Notes: generated by a model from the sequence alone, not told the origin. 64,000 bases of DNA from Nostoc sp. FACHB-892 (GCF_014698795.1 NZ_JACJTR010000006.1:186001-250000); one strand, 5' to 3'; positions 19,350 to 28,541 are shown, counted from the first letter of the stretch. Program-made: numbers and translations.

Positions 19350-19906
19350 ATGACACAAACTAGAGTGCGCTTGTGGAATGTAGATGAATATCACCGGATG
19401 CTTGAGACGGGTATTATCACAGCCGATGAACGGGTAGAACTGATTAATGGGCAAGTTATCCCCATGAGTGCCAAAAATCCCCCCATGCAGCAACAACGCT
19501 GTGTGCGTCTGATTATCTCAAGCGTTCGCTAGCAGGAGTTGCCTTAGTTCGGGTGCAAGATCCCATTCAGGTAAGCCAATACTCGGAACCTGAACCAGAT
19601 ATTGCAGTTGTCCGCATTGATGCGCGAAAGTACATTAATCATCATCCTGCACCCAATGAAATCTTTTTATTGATTGAGGTAGCAGATACAACGCTAGACA
19701 TGGATCGCAAACAGAAAGCACCTTTATATGCTAATGCAGGAATTGCTGATTACTGGATTTTGGATGTGAATCAGCGTCAGGTTTTTATTTTCCGCGAACC
19801 ACTTTTTCAAGGCTACAATCAACAATTGATTTTGCAGGAGGATGCAACGTTATCCTTGATTGCATTTCCAGAGATTGAAGTCCAGATTAGTCAACTGTTT
19901 CCATAG
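19350..19906 (+). pseudogene. Uma2-family (DUF820) nuclease-like gene with a frameshift
   Basis: The first part from ATG 19350 encodes MTQTRVRLWNVDEYHRMLE and GQVIPMSAKNPP, then leaves frame and hits a stop at about 19530. The +1 frame continues the family sequence without a break (HAATTLCASDYLKRSL, VRVQDPI, then EPDIAVVRIDARKY, LIEVADTT and ADYWILDVNQRQVF). The break falls in a run of six C (19479-19484); seven would restore the frame. The rest shows the Uma2 core, including PDIAVV, IEVAD and the K-x-x-Y-x-x-x-G-I-x-D-Y-W motif. It is either a recent pseudogene, a sequencing slip or a slippery tract. It is divergent from lysS. Confidence 0.85.
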
Positions 19907-19945
19907 GTTAGCTAACAGAAATTGAGTATGAAATTTTTTAAATAA

Positions 19946-19971
19946 AAAGTGCGATCAAGCGATCGCACTTT
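19946..19971. terminator. Bidirectional hairpin terminator
   Basis: AAAGTGCGATC, a four-base AAGC loop, and GATCGCACTTT form a perfect 11-bp stem containing an HIP1 core. It lies between the Uma2 pseudogene and the convergent Spy-like gene, with A/T runs on both sides. Confidence 0.65.
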
Positions 19972-20050
19972 ATCCAAAAGATTGTTATAGAAAATATGAT
20001 TGATATCTTCTATGACAACGATTTAATAATTCAATGTACAAGTCAAACCT

Positions 20051-20476
20051 TTATTTATGATCTACTGTTAGTGAATGCCTAGATGAAATAGCTTTCATTT
20101 TCAAGTTAGTAAATTGCCCGATCGCTTTTACAAAATCTTGCTGTTCTGGTTGCAAATTCAGTTTTTCTAGGGCTTGATTGATATTATTACCAGCCCGGAG
20201 ATTGCGATTAAGTTGGGCACGTTGCGATGTGTTTAAGACTGCCTCAATTTCCCTGTTTCTTCTCTGACGCACAGCCTGGAGTTCTTGGCGCTGTAAGGGA
20301 GTCAGGTTAATCTCCGACGAGGTGGAGTAGGTTGCAGTTTTGGTAGTTTGGGCGGAAATAACACCAGAAGTAGTATGGAGTTTAACGGGTGCAGCTAAGG
20401 CAATTCCCGGCATGGAAAGGACAAGAGCTAGAATAGCAGCGAACACAGAAAGCCGTTTTGTCAAGTGAATTGCCAT
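20051..20476 (-). CDS. Exported Spy/CpxP-like (LTxxQ) protein
   Basis: 141 residues with a clear signal peptide (KRLSVFAAILALVLSMPGIALA, cleavage near ALA-AP). The mature part has NLTPLQRQELQAVRQRRNRE, an LTxxQ-type helix, and a second helix LNLQPEQQDFVKAI. Spy and CpxP are periplasmic chaperone or stress sensors with this motif; the same role here is inferred. Cyanobacteria carry many such small exported LTxxQ proteins. Its promoter must lie in the 458-bp gap 20477-20934. Confidence 0.75.
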   Translation of the reverse strand: MAIHLTKRLSVFAAILALVLSMPGIALAAPVKLHTTSGVISAQTTKTATYSTSSEINLTPLQRQELQAVRQRRNREIEAVLNTSQRAQLNRNLRAGNNINQALEKLNLQPEQQDFVKAIGQFTNLKMKAISSRHSLTVDHK

Positions 20477-20715
20477 ATTCAGAAATGCCTACATCTAATT
20501 TAATGCTGAGATATAGTTAAGCAATTTTCAAGCCTTAATTTTGAATCTTGAATTTATCCACCCCCAAGAGGATGGTAGTTCAGCTAAAAAATATTATCCG
20601 CTTTAAGGGAATCCAAAAAAACTAGAATGGCAAACTTAACTGAATTATTTTTGCTAAAATCCAGACTCAAATTCAAGTTTTTACAAAATCATCACTTGAT
20701 TGCTCATTTCTGTTA

Positions 20716-20821
20716 ATCTGTCAATGCGTAAATCCTGCAAGTACCTTGTGATTTTATTTTAGAACACCTGTCACAGAAGTTGGACTTAATTGCATAATAT
20801 GAATTATCTGTCAATGCGTAA
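20716..20821. repeat. Pair of 16-bp direct repeats
   Basis: ATCTGTCAATGCGTAA occurs at 20716-20731 and again at 20806-20821; a related CTGTCAATACGTAA lies at 24117-24130. They occupy the 458-bp gap 20477-20934, which otherwise holds no gene I can support. Confidence 0.5.
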
Positions 20822-20880
20822 GTTCTCAATTTAATTTCTGGAAATCCCTAACACAAAGCATGTGCTAAAAGAGATATAAA

Positions 20881-20908
20881 TAGTGCATTAGACAAATCTA
20901 ACGCACTA
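20881..20908 (-). terminator. Hairpin after the M48 peptidase gene
   Basis: TAGTGCATTAGA pairs with TCTAACGCACTA around a CAAA loop with one mismatch, 27 bp after the stop of the M48 gene. The following minus-strand sequence is T-rich but interrupted. Confidence 0.5.
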
Positions 20909-20934
20909 GATATAACTTCAGTTAGGACTCAAAA

Positions 20935-21897
20935 CTACTCAGACCTTTTCATTCTGTCGATTTCGCGTTGTAATTCTTCAATTTGACGGCGTAAAGTTTC
21001 TGTTTCATTGGCGGAAGATTCTGCTGCAACATTTACTGATCCTGAAGCAGGCGATCGCTGATAATTTCCTCGGCGAATTTCTTGGTATTCTTCAGATATT
21101 GCCCACGTCCGCAAGTAATGCAAGCGTTCCACTGGGAAAGGATGGCTTAACATCGTACCCTGAGCGCCATTGTACATTAAGAATTTATACACCTGATTCA
21201 GTCCATCATCATCTAGTGCCTGATAATTTTCTGACTGCTTAATAAACTCTTGTAAACTACATTCATTGGCATATTTGTTACTACCGCCAGAGAGTTTCAT
21301 CATCGTTGACATCACCGGATTCAAGTCATCCATGACTAGTAGTGCGGCGCGATCTGACGATAACTCGGCTTTACGCCGCCACTCGAAAAAGGCGTAAATC
21401 AAACCTTGTGTGACAATATTACCGATGCCGAAGGTCAATTCTCCCAAGGCGGAAGCAGCACTCATCGCCCACATCGCCATTTGAATTAAAATAGTATGAC
21501 CACATTTAATATGCCCCAGTTCATGGGCTAGCACCGCTCGAATCTCGGCTTCGTCTAGTAAGTCTAGTATCCCTGTATTTATGACTATGTAAGGATTCTC
21601 TTGCCCCAGCGCATAGCTATTTGCTTGGGGATTTTGCGAGACAAACAGTGTCGGTTCTGGGTAAATGTCCAAATCTCGGACGCATTCCCGGAACATCTGG
21701 TAAATAGTGGAATATTGACGCGGCCCGACTTGGATGGCGTTACCCATTAGATAGACTAACTGAGGGCGTTCGTAGATAAATTCCACAAATTTACGAGCGA
21801 TTAAATCAAATCCCGGTAAATTCCGTAAAGCTTGCTCGGCTTGGCGATCTAGTGGATGCCTGAAGGCTTCGCTGGAAATTCCTGTGTAAGTTGGCAT
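20935..21897 (-). CDS. M48-family zinc metallopeptidase
   Basis: 320 residues. The zinc motif HELGH has His125 and His129, and the third ligand region is the Glu in KAELSSDRAALL. Upstream, VSQNPQANSYALG and IVINTGILDLLDEAEIRAVL are the usual M48 lead-in. There is a moderately hydrophobic stretch after the zinc motif (about 135-165). The C-terminal 30 residues form a charged coiled coil (ETLRRQIEELQREIDRMKRS), which may oligomerise or bind a partner. Family members degrade misfolded membrane or envelope proteins. The substrate is unknown. ATG start at 21897. Confidence 0.88.
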   Translation of the reverse strand: MPTYTGISSEAFRHPLDRQAEQALRNLPGFDLIARKFVEFIYERPQLVYLMGNAIQVGPRQYSTIYQMFRECVRDLDIYPEPTLFVSQNPQANSYALGQENPYIVINTGILDLLDEAEIRAVLAHELGHIKCGHTILIQMAMWAMSAASALGELTFGIGNIVTQGLIYAFFEWRRKAELSSDRAALLVMDDLNPVMSTMMKLSGGSNKYANECSLQEFIKQSENYQALDDDGLNQVYKFLMYNGAQGTMLSHPFPVERLHYLRTWAISEEYQEIRRGNYQRSPASGSVNVAAESSANETETLRRQIEELQREIDRMKRSE

Positions 21898-21925
21898 AAT
21901 TCAGGGTGTTGGGTGATTAGTCATT

Positions 21926-22010
21926 GGTGAGCCAGTGCGGTCTTCTCCCAAAGGGAGACGCCAAGGGCGATGGGGGTTTCCCCCATGAGCAACTGGTGAA
22001 CCCGAAGGGT
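21926..22010. repeat. Dispersed Nostoc palindromic repeat
   Basis: GAGCCAGTGCGGTCTTCTCC leads into two hairpins, TCTCCC-AAA-GGGAGA (21944-21958) and ATGGGGG-TTT-CCCCCAT (21970-21986), then GAGCAACTGGTGAACCCGAA. This multi-hairpin block is a common dispersed element in Nostoc. It lies between the divergent M48 and DinG-like genes. Heptamer-type ACAAATGACAAATG repeats follow at about 22035-22060. Confidence 0.6.
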
Positions 22011-22118
22011 CATTGGTCATTAGTCATTAGCAAAGGACAAATGACAAATGACAAAGGACAACATAATAGAAGTGGGGCAATTGGAAGTAAAAGTCACTTT
22101 GTATGGAATTAAAAGCGT

Positions 22119-23690
22119 GTGATTGAAGCAGAAGTTCATTTTTCACTACATAACTTTTTGCGATCGCAGGCGGGGTTCCCTTCCTGGCCCCATCATTTGA
22201 CGATGGCACGGTTGGTAGCACGCGCCTTGCGCCTGGGACGTAGCGCCCTAATTCAAGTAGGGGCGGTCTGTGGCTATCAAGGGCGATATCGTACTAGTTT
22301 CGTAGCATCAGCCCTGATGTGGCACGGCCCTGTAATTATTGTTGCTCAAGAAGCGGTGCAGCAACTTCTGCTGCGGGTGGAAATTCCTCGTCTACAGCAG
22401 TGGCTACCAGCTAACAAAGCGATTAGGACAGGTGATGCTTGGCCTAGTGCTGAGTTCCAAGGGCTACTTTTGACCTCGCCAGAAGCTTGGTTAAAAGGAC
22501 AATTTGCTGGTGGCTCTTGCTTTCCCCAAGGTATCCCCACAATTATTGATGGGGTAGATGATCTAGAAGATTGGGTGCGTCATCAACTTACCCAAGATAT
22601 TCAACCCGATGATTGGGAGCAACTCATACTGGCTTGCCCAAATCAAGCTGAGGCAATTCGGGAAGCAAGGATACAACTTACACACCAACTTTTTCAGCAT
22701 CCTGTCAATCCATATCAGTGCTACCTAATTTCCCAGCCAGAAATAGAAATTTTAAATCGTCTGTATTTAGCTTTAGATCAAGCCAACCTCCCAGATAATT
22801 GGAAAAATTTCTGGCAGCAATTTCAAACCCTTGATGAAAATCTTTCCTCCCCTGCCCCCTCATCTCCCCCTGCCCCCCCTGCCCTCTTTTGGGCGACTAT
22901 TGCCCATCGACAAGGTTTATTTTCTTTACACTACGCCCCAATGGAGTTAGGTGAAATACTCTCACCTATTTGGCAGCGACAACCAGTAGTTTTAATTGGC
23001 AGCGCTATCGAACCGGAAACTGAAGCTCCTCTTTTCCGACAGCGCCTTGGTTTGGACGATTTAACTTGTCTGAAGTTCTCTGCGGATCAAGCAGAAGCAA
23101 TTCAACTGTATGTACCTTACAAGTTGCCCCTACCCAACACGCCAGAATTTCAAGCGGCATTTATTCACAAAGTCCGCACACTGGTTTGTCTAAGTGCTAC
23201 AGCACCGGGGTTAACGGTTGTCTTGGTGGGAGATGTACCACTAAAGGCTCAAGTTGCGACAATTCTGGCTTCAGAATTTGGTTCGCGGGTGCAAGTAGAA
23301 AAAACTTGTTTAGATGAAAATGGTATTTTGATTAGCGGTTGGGAATTTTGGCGAGAACATCAGCGAGTTTTGCCAGCACCCCATCTGTTAATTATTGCTA
23401 CTTTACCTTTACCATCTTTAGAAAATCCGCTAGTAGCTGGTAGGGTAGCTCGTTATAAGCGATCGCATCAAGATTGGTTCCGTTTATATTTGTTGCCAGC
23501 AGCCTTGAGTGAATTACAAAGAGCGATCGCTCCAGTCCGAGAAAGTCAAGGTATTGTTGCTTTACTTGATAGTCGTGTAGTTAATCGCAGTTACGGCGCT
23601 CAAATTCTTGCTGCTTTAAGTCCTCTGGCCCGCATTAACTATCTCGACCCCAGTCTGTTTTCTAATACTGATGAGGAAAATTCCGCTTAA
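22119..23690 (+). CDS. DinG-like helicase-related protein with degenerate ATPase motifs
   Basis: 523 residues from a GTG start. The C-terminal third matches the XPD/DinG helicase C2 domain: VVLVGDVPLKAQVATILA, then LLIIATLPLPSLENPL, LQRAIAPVRESQGIVALLDSR and SYGAQILAAL. The N-terminal segment that should be Walker A reads GYQGRYRTS, so the invariant Lys is Arg and the preceding Gly is Tyr. Where a DEAH box is expected there is IIDGVDDLEDW. A conventional ATP-driven helicase is therefore doubtful; it may be a nucleic-acid-binding protein derived from DinG. Residues near 243-255 (SSPAPSSPPAPP) come from an inserted C-rich repeat. It is about half the usual DinG length. Confidence 0.7.
   Translation: MIEAEVHFSLHNFLRSQAGFPSWPHHLTMARLVARALRLGRSALIQVGAVCGYQGRYRTSFVASALMWHGPVIIVAQEAVQQLLLRVEIPRLQQWLPANKAIRTGDAWPSAEFQGLLLTSPEAWLKGQFAGGSCFPQGIPTIIDGVDDLEDWVRHQLTQDIQPDDWEQLILACPNQAEAIREARIQLTHQLFQHPVNPYQCYLISQPEIEILNRLYLALDQANLPDNWKNFWQQFQTLDENLSSPAPSSPPAPPALFWATIAHRQGLFSLHYAPMELGEILSPIWQRQPVVLIGSAIEPETEAPLFRQRLGLDDLTCLKFSADQAEAIQLYVPYKLPLPNTPEFQAAFIHKVRTLVCLSATAPGLTVVLVGDVPLKAQVATILASEFGSRVQVEKTCLDENGILISGWEFWREHQRVLPAPHLLIIATLPLPSLENPLVAGRVARYKRSHQDWFRLYLLPAALSELQRAIAPVRESQGIVALLDSRVVNRSYGAQILAALSPLARINYLDPSLFSNTDEENSA
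22846..22885 (+). repeat. C-rich repeat inserted in frame in the DinG-like gene
   Basis: A run of CCTGCCCCCTCATCTCCCCC-type sequence encodes the low-complexity Ser/Pro/Ala stretch. The same kind of repeat occurs in intergenic DNA elsewhere, so an in-frame repeat insertion is likely. Confidence 0.6.
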
Positions 23691-23807
23691 GGTCAATGCC
23701 CAATGCCTAATTTACATTTTATAAAGGTAATGTGATTTATTGCCTCTCTATAGCCATGATTCCTGGCAAGATAAATTTAGAACCTAAAAAAATTTGAGTT
23801 TCTGATT

Positions 23808-24023
23808 ATGGGTGAAGCAAAGCGTCGTAAAGCCACACAAGGGGAAACATACGGTCAAGAGGTTCGCATCTTGCCTTGGCTTCCCATCACAAAAACCCAA
23901 GCCGAATTATTTGTCAGTTGGACAAGTCGTGGTGCTTGGATAGGTATTTTCCTTATGGTTGTAGCATGGGCAACTATCCGTTTTATCGGCCCAGCCTTCG
24001 GTTGGTGGCAAGTAGTCTACTAA
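23808..24023 (+). CDS. DUF2839 small membrane protein
   Basis: 71 residues. It begins MGEAKRRKATQGETYGQE and continues with RILPWLPITKTQAELFVSWT, then GAWIGIF and a C-terminal RFIGPAFGWWQVVY, the hallmarks of cyanobacterial DUF2839. One membrane helix at about 41-60. Function unknown. ATG start at 23808. Confidence 0.85.
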   Translation: MGEAKRRKATQGETYGQEVRILPWLPITKTQAELFVSWTSRGAWIGIFLMVVAWATIRFIGPAFGWWQVVY

Positions 24024-24140
24024 ATGCTTCTGTAGACCAGCGTTGTAGGGGTTTAGCAATGCCCTTTACCCCTATGACAGATGTGATTATTTCAAAATCA
24101 ACATATTTAGTATTTCCTGTCAATACGTAACTTCTAAAAT

Positions 24141-24220
24141 CTCTTTTCTTCTCTCTGCGTCTCTGCGGTTTAAAAGTAATTTATAGAACCACAAAGGCGC
24201 AGAGAACACAGAGAAAAGAG
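24141..24220. repeat. Imperfect inverted repeat of the CTCTGCGT type
   Basis: CTCTTTTCTTCTCTCTGCGT and the following bases are largely complementary to the stretch ending ACACAGAGAAAAGAG (24206-24220). It is a dispersed cyanobacterial intergenic palindrome. It lies in the 334-bp gap 24024-24357, which has no other recognisable content apart from the prolyl oligopeptidase promoter. Confidence 0.5.
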
Positions 24221-24357
24221 GAATCATTGTCCAAAAATTTCACCACCTTGAAAAGGCTGGTCTTAAATTGAAATTTTCCCGCAGGCTTGGTTAGTATATG
24301 CTCCACGTCTTAGGTCTATCTTTGTAGTATGTAAAGAAGTACTTTTGACCTGAGATT

Positions 24358-26427
24358 ATGCCCTCCTCTAAAAAACCCCTCACCTACCCATCTAGCCATA
24401 AAAGCGATCAAGCCGATAATTACCACGGTACTTTAGTCGCAGATCCTTACCGTTGGCTAGAAGATCCTGACTCGGAAGAAACAAAAGCTTGGATTGAGGC
24501 ACAAAATCAAGTTACTTTTGGCTACTTGAAGGAAATTCCTACTAGGGAAAAAATTAGAGAACGCCTCACCAAACTTTGGGATTATGAAAAATATGGCATC
24601 CCTTTTAAAGAAGGTGAACGTTACTTTTACTTTAAAAACGATGGACTGCAAAATCAAAGTGTCCTTTACACTCTGAAAACCCTCGACGACCAACCCAAAG
24701 TTTTACTCGACCCTAATAAACTTTCAGAAGATGGCACTGTTGCCCTTTCAGGATTGTCTATTAGTGAGGATGGTAAACTTTTAGCATACAGTCTATCTGC
24801 CTCTGGTTCTGATTGGCAAGAGTGGAAAGTACGCGATGTCGAAACTGGTGAAGACCTGCAAGACCATCTGAAGTGGATTAAATTTTCTGGTGCATCGTGG
24901 ACACATGATAATCAAGGTTTCTTCTACAGTCGCTACGATGAGCCGAATGAAAAAACTCAATTAGAAGATATTAACTATTATCAAAAGCTCTACTATCATC
25001 AACTAGGTAAACCCCAATCAGAAGATGTACTAATTTATCATCGTCCTGACCAAAAAGAATGGGGTTTTAGTGGCGGTGTTACTGAAGATGGACGCTATTT
25101 AATAATTTCAATTTGGCTGGGAACTGACTCCAAAAATTTGGTTTTCTTTAAAGATTTGACTAACCCTAATGCTGAAGTCGTAGAGCTAATTAACCAGTTT
25201 GAGGCAGATTACAGCTTTATCGATAATGATGATAGCGTGTTTTATTTCCGCACGGATTTAAATGCACCACGAGGAAGAGTTATTGCTATTGACACCAAAA
25301 ACCCTGCACCAGAAAATTGGCGAGAAATCATTCCCCAATCAGCAGAAACCTTGGAAAGTGTCGGGATACTGAATAACCAATTTGTTGCTGATTACCTCAA
25401 AGATGCTCACAGCCAAATAAAAATATTTGACCTCAAAGGTGAGTTTATTCGTGAGGTAGAATTACCTGGACTCGGTTCAGCCGGAGGTTTTGGAGGAAAG
25501 CGTCATGATACCGAAACTTTCTATACTTACACCAGTTTTACCATACCAGGAACTATCTATCGCTATGATATGGTAACTGGTAAAAGTACCATTTTCCGCC
25601 AGCCACAGGTAGATTTTAATCCTGATGATTACGAGACGAAACAAATTTTTTATCAAAGTAAAGATGGTACTAGAGTACCCATGTTTATCACCCATAAAAA
25701 GGGCATTAAATTAGATGGGAATAACCCGACTTATCTCTATGCCTATGGTGGTTTTAATGCCTCAATGACACCTGGTTTTTCTGTGAGTCTTTTGGTGTGG
25801 ATGGAGATGGGTGGTGTCTATGCTATGCCTAATATACGCGGCGGTGGAGAATACGGCGAAGAATGGCATCAAGCAGGAATAAAAGATAAAAAGCAGAATG
25901 TCTTTGATGACTTTATTGGTGCTGCTGAATGGTTGATTGCTAATAAGTATACTAAGACTAAGAAGCTAGCGATCGCAGGTGGTAGTAACGGCGGTTTATT
26001 AGTAGGTGCTTGTATAACGCAACGTCCCGATTTGTTTGGTGCAGCGTTACCAGCAGTCGGCGTCATGGATATGTTGCGCTTCCACAAATTTACCATCGGT
26101 TGGGCTTGGACTTCCGAATATGGTTCAGCAGATAATCCAGAGGAGTTTCCAGCGCTGTATGCTTATTCGCCACTACACAACATCAAACCAAATACAGCTT
26201 ACCCACCAACCTTAATTACCACAGCCGATCATGATGATCGCGTTGTCCCTGCTCATAGTTTCAAATTTGCCGCCGCTTTGCAAGAGGCTCACATAGGTGA
26301 TACGCCAGTCTTAATTAGAATTGAGACTAAAGCAGGGCATGGCGCGGGTAAACCTACAGCTAAAATTATCGAGGAAGCCGCAGATAAATGGGCTTTTTTG
26401 GTGCGTACTTTGGATGTAGAAGTTTAG
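24358..26427 (+). CDS. Prolyl oligopeptidase (S9A family)
   Basis: 689 residues, standard for S9A. The N-terminus (YHGTLVADPYRWLEDPDSEE) and a beta-propeller middle (about 80-410) precede the alpha/beta-hydrolase domain. The catalytic triad can be located: Ser543 in AIAGGSNGGLLVGA, Asp627 in TTADHDDRVVP and His661 in KAGHGAGK. No signal peptide, so it is cytoplasmic. These enzymes cut after Pro in peptides shorter than about 30 residues. It is monocistronic, with a hairpin downstream. ATG start at 24358. Confidence 0.95.
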   Translation: MPSSKKPLTYPSSHKSDQADNYHGTLVADPYRWLEDPDSEETKAWIEAQNQVTFGYLKEIPTREKIRERLTKLWDYEKYGIPFKEGERYFYFKNDGLQNQSVLYTLKTLDDQPKVLLDPNKLSEDGTVALSGLSISEDGKLLAYSLSASGSDWQEWKVRDVETGEDLQDHLKWIKFSGASWTHDNQGFFYSRYDEPNEKTQLEDINYYQKLYYHQLGKPQSEDVLIYHRPDQKEWGFSGGVTEDGRYLIISIWLGTDSKNLVFFKDLTNPNAEVVELINQFEADYSFIDNDDSVFYFRTDLNAPRGRVIAIDTKNPAPENWREIIPQSAETLESVGILNNQFVADYLKDAHSQIKIFDLKGEFIREVELPGLGSAGGFGGKRHDTETFYTYTSFTIPGTIYRYDMVTGKSTIFRQPQVDFNPDDYETKQIFYQSKDGTRVPMFITHKKGIKLDGNNPTYLYAYGGFNASMTPGFSVSLLVWMEMGGVYAMPNIRGGGEYGEEWHQAGIKDKKQNVFDDFIGAAEWLIANKYTKTKKLAIAGGSNGGLLVGACITQRPDLFGAALPAVGVMDMLRFHKFTIGWAWTSEYGSADNPEEFPALYAYSPLHNIKPNTAYPPTLITTADHDDRVVPAHSFKFAAALQEAHIGDTPVLIRIETKAGHGAGKPTAKIIEEAADKWAFLVRTLDVEV

Positions 26428-26446
26428 GATAATATGATTGATTATT

Positions 26447-26496
26447 TCACGCAAATACGCCAAGTGGCTAAGAAAAGAAATTGCGTATTTGCGTGA
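26447..26496 (+). terminator. 14-bp hairpin after the prolyl oligopeptidase gene
   Basis: TCACGCAAATACGC (26447-26460) is inverted at 26483-26496 (GCGTATTTGCGTGA), a perfect 14-bp stem with a 22-bp loop. It starts 20 bp after the stop codon. The rest of the 304-bp gap 26428-26731 has no supported gene; a short frame at 26595 (MRWEEVC) is discussed under rejected items. Confidence 0.6.
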
Positions 26497-26731
26497 GATT
26501 TTCGCTATGAATCAACGAAAGATATCTGCAATATTCGGTGGATATGACTATTAATAGGTGAGTTAAAATCAAATCACTCTAGGCAAATATTAACTATGAG
26601 ATGGGAAGAAGTTTGTACAAACAGTCGTAAATTTTTATACTGAGCAGCACTAAATCTAAAAAATTCATCATTTTATTTCGGATGAACTGTCATATCACTG
26701 GAAAGTATAGATTTAGCGACAGGAGAATTGT

Positions 26732-27040
26732 ATGGAAGATGGATTCGAGAGACTGAATCACAATGAAGTCGTGTCTATAGAACCAGACACTTTTAATAAG
26801 TTAAATATTGCTAAAACTTTTAAAGTCTGTGATTTGATTACAGCAATTAAGGAATATATTGGAGCAGATGAGACAGATGAAGTAAATTTGTATACCCAAG
26901 GATTGAATTGTGAAGTTTTACAATTTAGTACTTTGGGATGGAAAAAAGGAAAAGTGAGACTTGCTTTAGAATTTTGTCCTGATGAATCTGAGTCACCACT
27001 TGATGAGATTTTTAACAAACTCAAACAAGTAGAAAACTAA
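26732..27040 (+). CDS. KGK-domain protein
   Basis: 102 residues. The segment LGWKKGKVRLALEFCPDE carries the KGK motif that names this cyanobacterial domain, and VISIEPDTFxxL-like sequence (NEVVSIEPDTFNKLN) lies at the start as in other members. No membrane segment or signal peptide. Function unknown. ATG at 26732 with a GACAGGAG ribosome site; a clear terminator follows. Confidence 0.8.
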   Translation: MEDGFERLNHNEVVSIEPDTFNKLNIAKTFKVCDLITAIKEYIGADETDEVNLYTQGLNCEVLQFSTLGWKKGKVRLALEFCPDESESPLDEIFNKLKQVEN

Positions 27041-27052
27041 TACCCAATTACT

Positions 27053-27091
27053 AAAAGAACCCTGATTTATTTCAGAAGTCGGGGTTCTTTT
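27053..27091 (+). terminator. Rho-independent terminator of the KGK gene
   Basis: AAAAGAACCC pairs with GGGGTTCTTTT around an AT-rich loop, 13 bp after the stop codon, ending in four T. Confidence 0.8.
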
Positions 27092-27134
27092 GCGTCTCAA
27101 TCTTTACAAATAAAATAGGATATTGCTATTAAAG

Positions 27135-27183
27135 TTTAGAAGTTTACAAATTAGTTAATAATACTTATAAATTACATGATGGC
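27135..27183 (+). pseudogene. Internal fragment of a Uma2 gene
   Basis: These 49 bp match 45 of 49 positions of the intact Uma2 gene at about 29275-29323 (codons for LEVYKLVNN and YELHDG). No open frame continues. It marks the left side of a broken Uma2 copy, with the DUF3754 gene directly to its right. Confidence 0.75.
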
Positions 27184-27197
27184 GATCGCTTACAAGT

Positions 27198-28541
27198 CTA
27201 CAAGATTATCCCGTTATAACGAAAAGCATTATCCCAAACATAATCAATCACTGCTTTAGCATCATCCAAAGGGAGAATGTGACATGCTCCCTGGCGATCG
27301 TAGGTTAGTAAAGGGATTTCTGGTACATTGTCTGTTGTTTCGCTATTTTGCAATACTTGGCCACGAATATCTTCTAGATTGCTCAGAGGCCCTTGAATAT
27401 CAAAGTTAATCTTTGTACCTAGTTTATTCTCCATCCAAGTTTCGATACGAGAATCTAATTGTTGAGGGCTTAATGGTGTGGGACTGGTAAGTAAATGATA
27501 GTATGCCAGAATAACTTCCTTAGATTCTTCTTCTTCTGCCAATTCAATAAACATTTGAAAAACACTGCTGTTGTTGGCTAAATTTTTGAAGAATAGTGTA
27601 TCAGTAACAAGTTTTTGAAAATGAATTTTTTTATTTTTGTAATTAGTGTATTGCTTAAAGGCAAATCCACCCAAAGCGATCGCTAATGATAAAGTTGCCA
27701 CCAAAACAGGCATAAAATTTCTGACTTTATCCAACTCTACATCTAGAGATTCAACCAAAACGGGTACATTTAGTACTAGCAAAATTGCAGCCACTAGCAA
27801 TAAAAAATTCGGCAATGTTCTTAATATCAAAGGAATTGCTGCTCCAATCGCCGGAATTCCAAATAATAAGCGATCTTTCCAGGTCATACTTGTTTTTACA
27901 TTGGGAAAGATTAGGTCAACATCTAGCTTAGGAATATTTTTGTAGAAGTAAACATACATCTTGCCGGGAATAAATTTTAATTCTTGGATTTTGTTTTTCT
28001 TCCCAAGAAAGTAAGCTGCTTCTTTGAACTTAACTAATAAAACAATCCGTTCAAAAAGATCAATTCTCTTTTCTTCTTGCCAAAAGAAGAACTTTTTAAC
28101 TGAAATGTTTTTATAACTATCACCCCGGTAATAACAGATAAAGCGGTCAAAATCCTCAAAATTGACTTCAGTTTTCAATTCAATTAGAGATTTTGTTGCC
28201 AGCGATCGCTTGAGAATCGATTCAGGTAAAAGAATATAATTAGCCCTTTCAACAATATGCCTAAAGGCTTCAACTACTTTCAACTCCATATCATCATATT
28301 GCTCGAATGTTGGTGGAGTTATTGGTTGAATATCTGCATTAGGGTTAAAGGGTATGTAGTTATCTTTGATAACTTCTAAGGTTTTGTGGAAGTGAAAGTG
28401 ATAATATGCAATGAGGATTTGGCAAAAATCTTGAAATTTTTTGGCATCATCTTCATTTAGCTGACCATCTTGCAGGCAAAGCTTGATAATATCACTGCGA
28501 GTGTAGGGAATGAACGCTTCTCTATTTTCGGAAACAGCCAT
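27198..28541 (-). CDS. DUF3754 (TMEM143-like) membrane protein
   Basis: 447 residues. The soluble N-terminal part (FIPYTRSDIIKLCL, then FEDFDRFICYYRGD) and KIPKLDVDLIFPN lead to two or three membrane helices at about 225-300 (IPAIGAAIPLILRTLPNFLL; FLLLVAAILLVLNVPVLV; FMPVLVATLSLAIALGGFAF). The C-terminal part continues with LVTDTLFFKNLANNSSVFQM and EVILAYYHLL, as in DUF3754 proteins related to mitochondrial TMEM143. Function unknown. The gene is flanked on both sides by fragments of a Uma2 gene, so it may have been inserted there. ATG start at 28541. Confidence 0.85.
   Translation of the reverse strand: MAVSENREAFIPYTRSDIIKLCLQDGQLNEDDAKKFQDFCQILIAYYHFHFHKTLEVIKDNYIPFNPNADIQPITPPTFEQYDDMELKVVEAFRHIVERANYILLPESILKRSLATKSLIELKTEVNFEDFDRFICYYRGDSYKNISVKKFFFWQEEKRIDLFERIVLLVKFKEAAYFLGKKNKIQELKFIPGKMYVYFYKNIPKLDVDLIFPNVKTSMTWKDRLLFGIPAIGAAIPLILRTLPNFLLLVAAILLVLNVPVLVESLDVELDKVRNFMPVLVATLSLAIALGGFAFKQYTNYKNKKIHFQKLVTDTLFFKNLANNSSVFQMFIELAEEEESKEVILAYYHLLTSPTPLSPQQLDSRIETWMENKLGTKINFDIQGPLSNLEDIRGQVLQNSETTDNVPEIPLLTYDRQGACHILPLDDAKAVIDYVWDNAFRYNGIIL

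Noticed and set aside
26595..26642. Short frame MRWEEVC resembling the start of some Uma2 proteins
   Set aside because: Only 15 codons and just a few matching residues; too short to support a remnant, though it lies near other Uma2 fragments.
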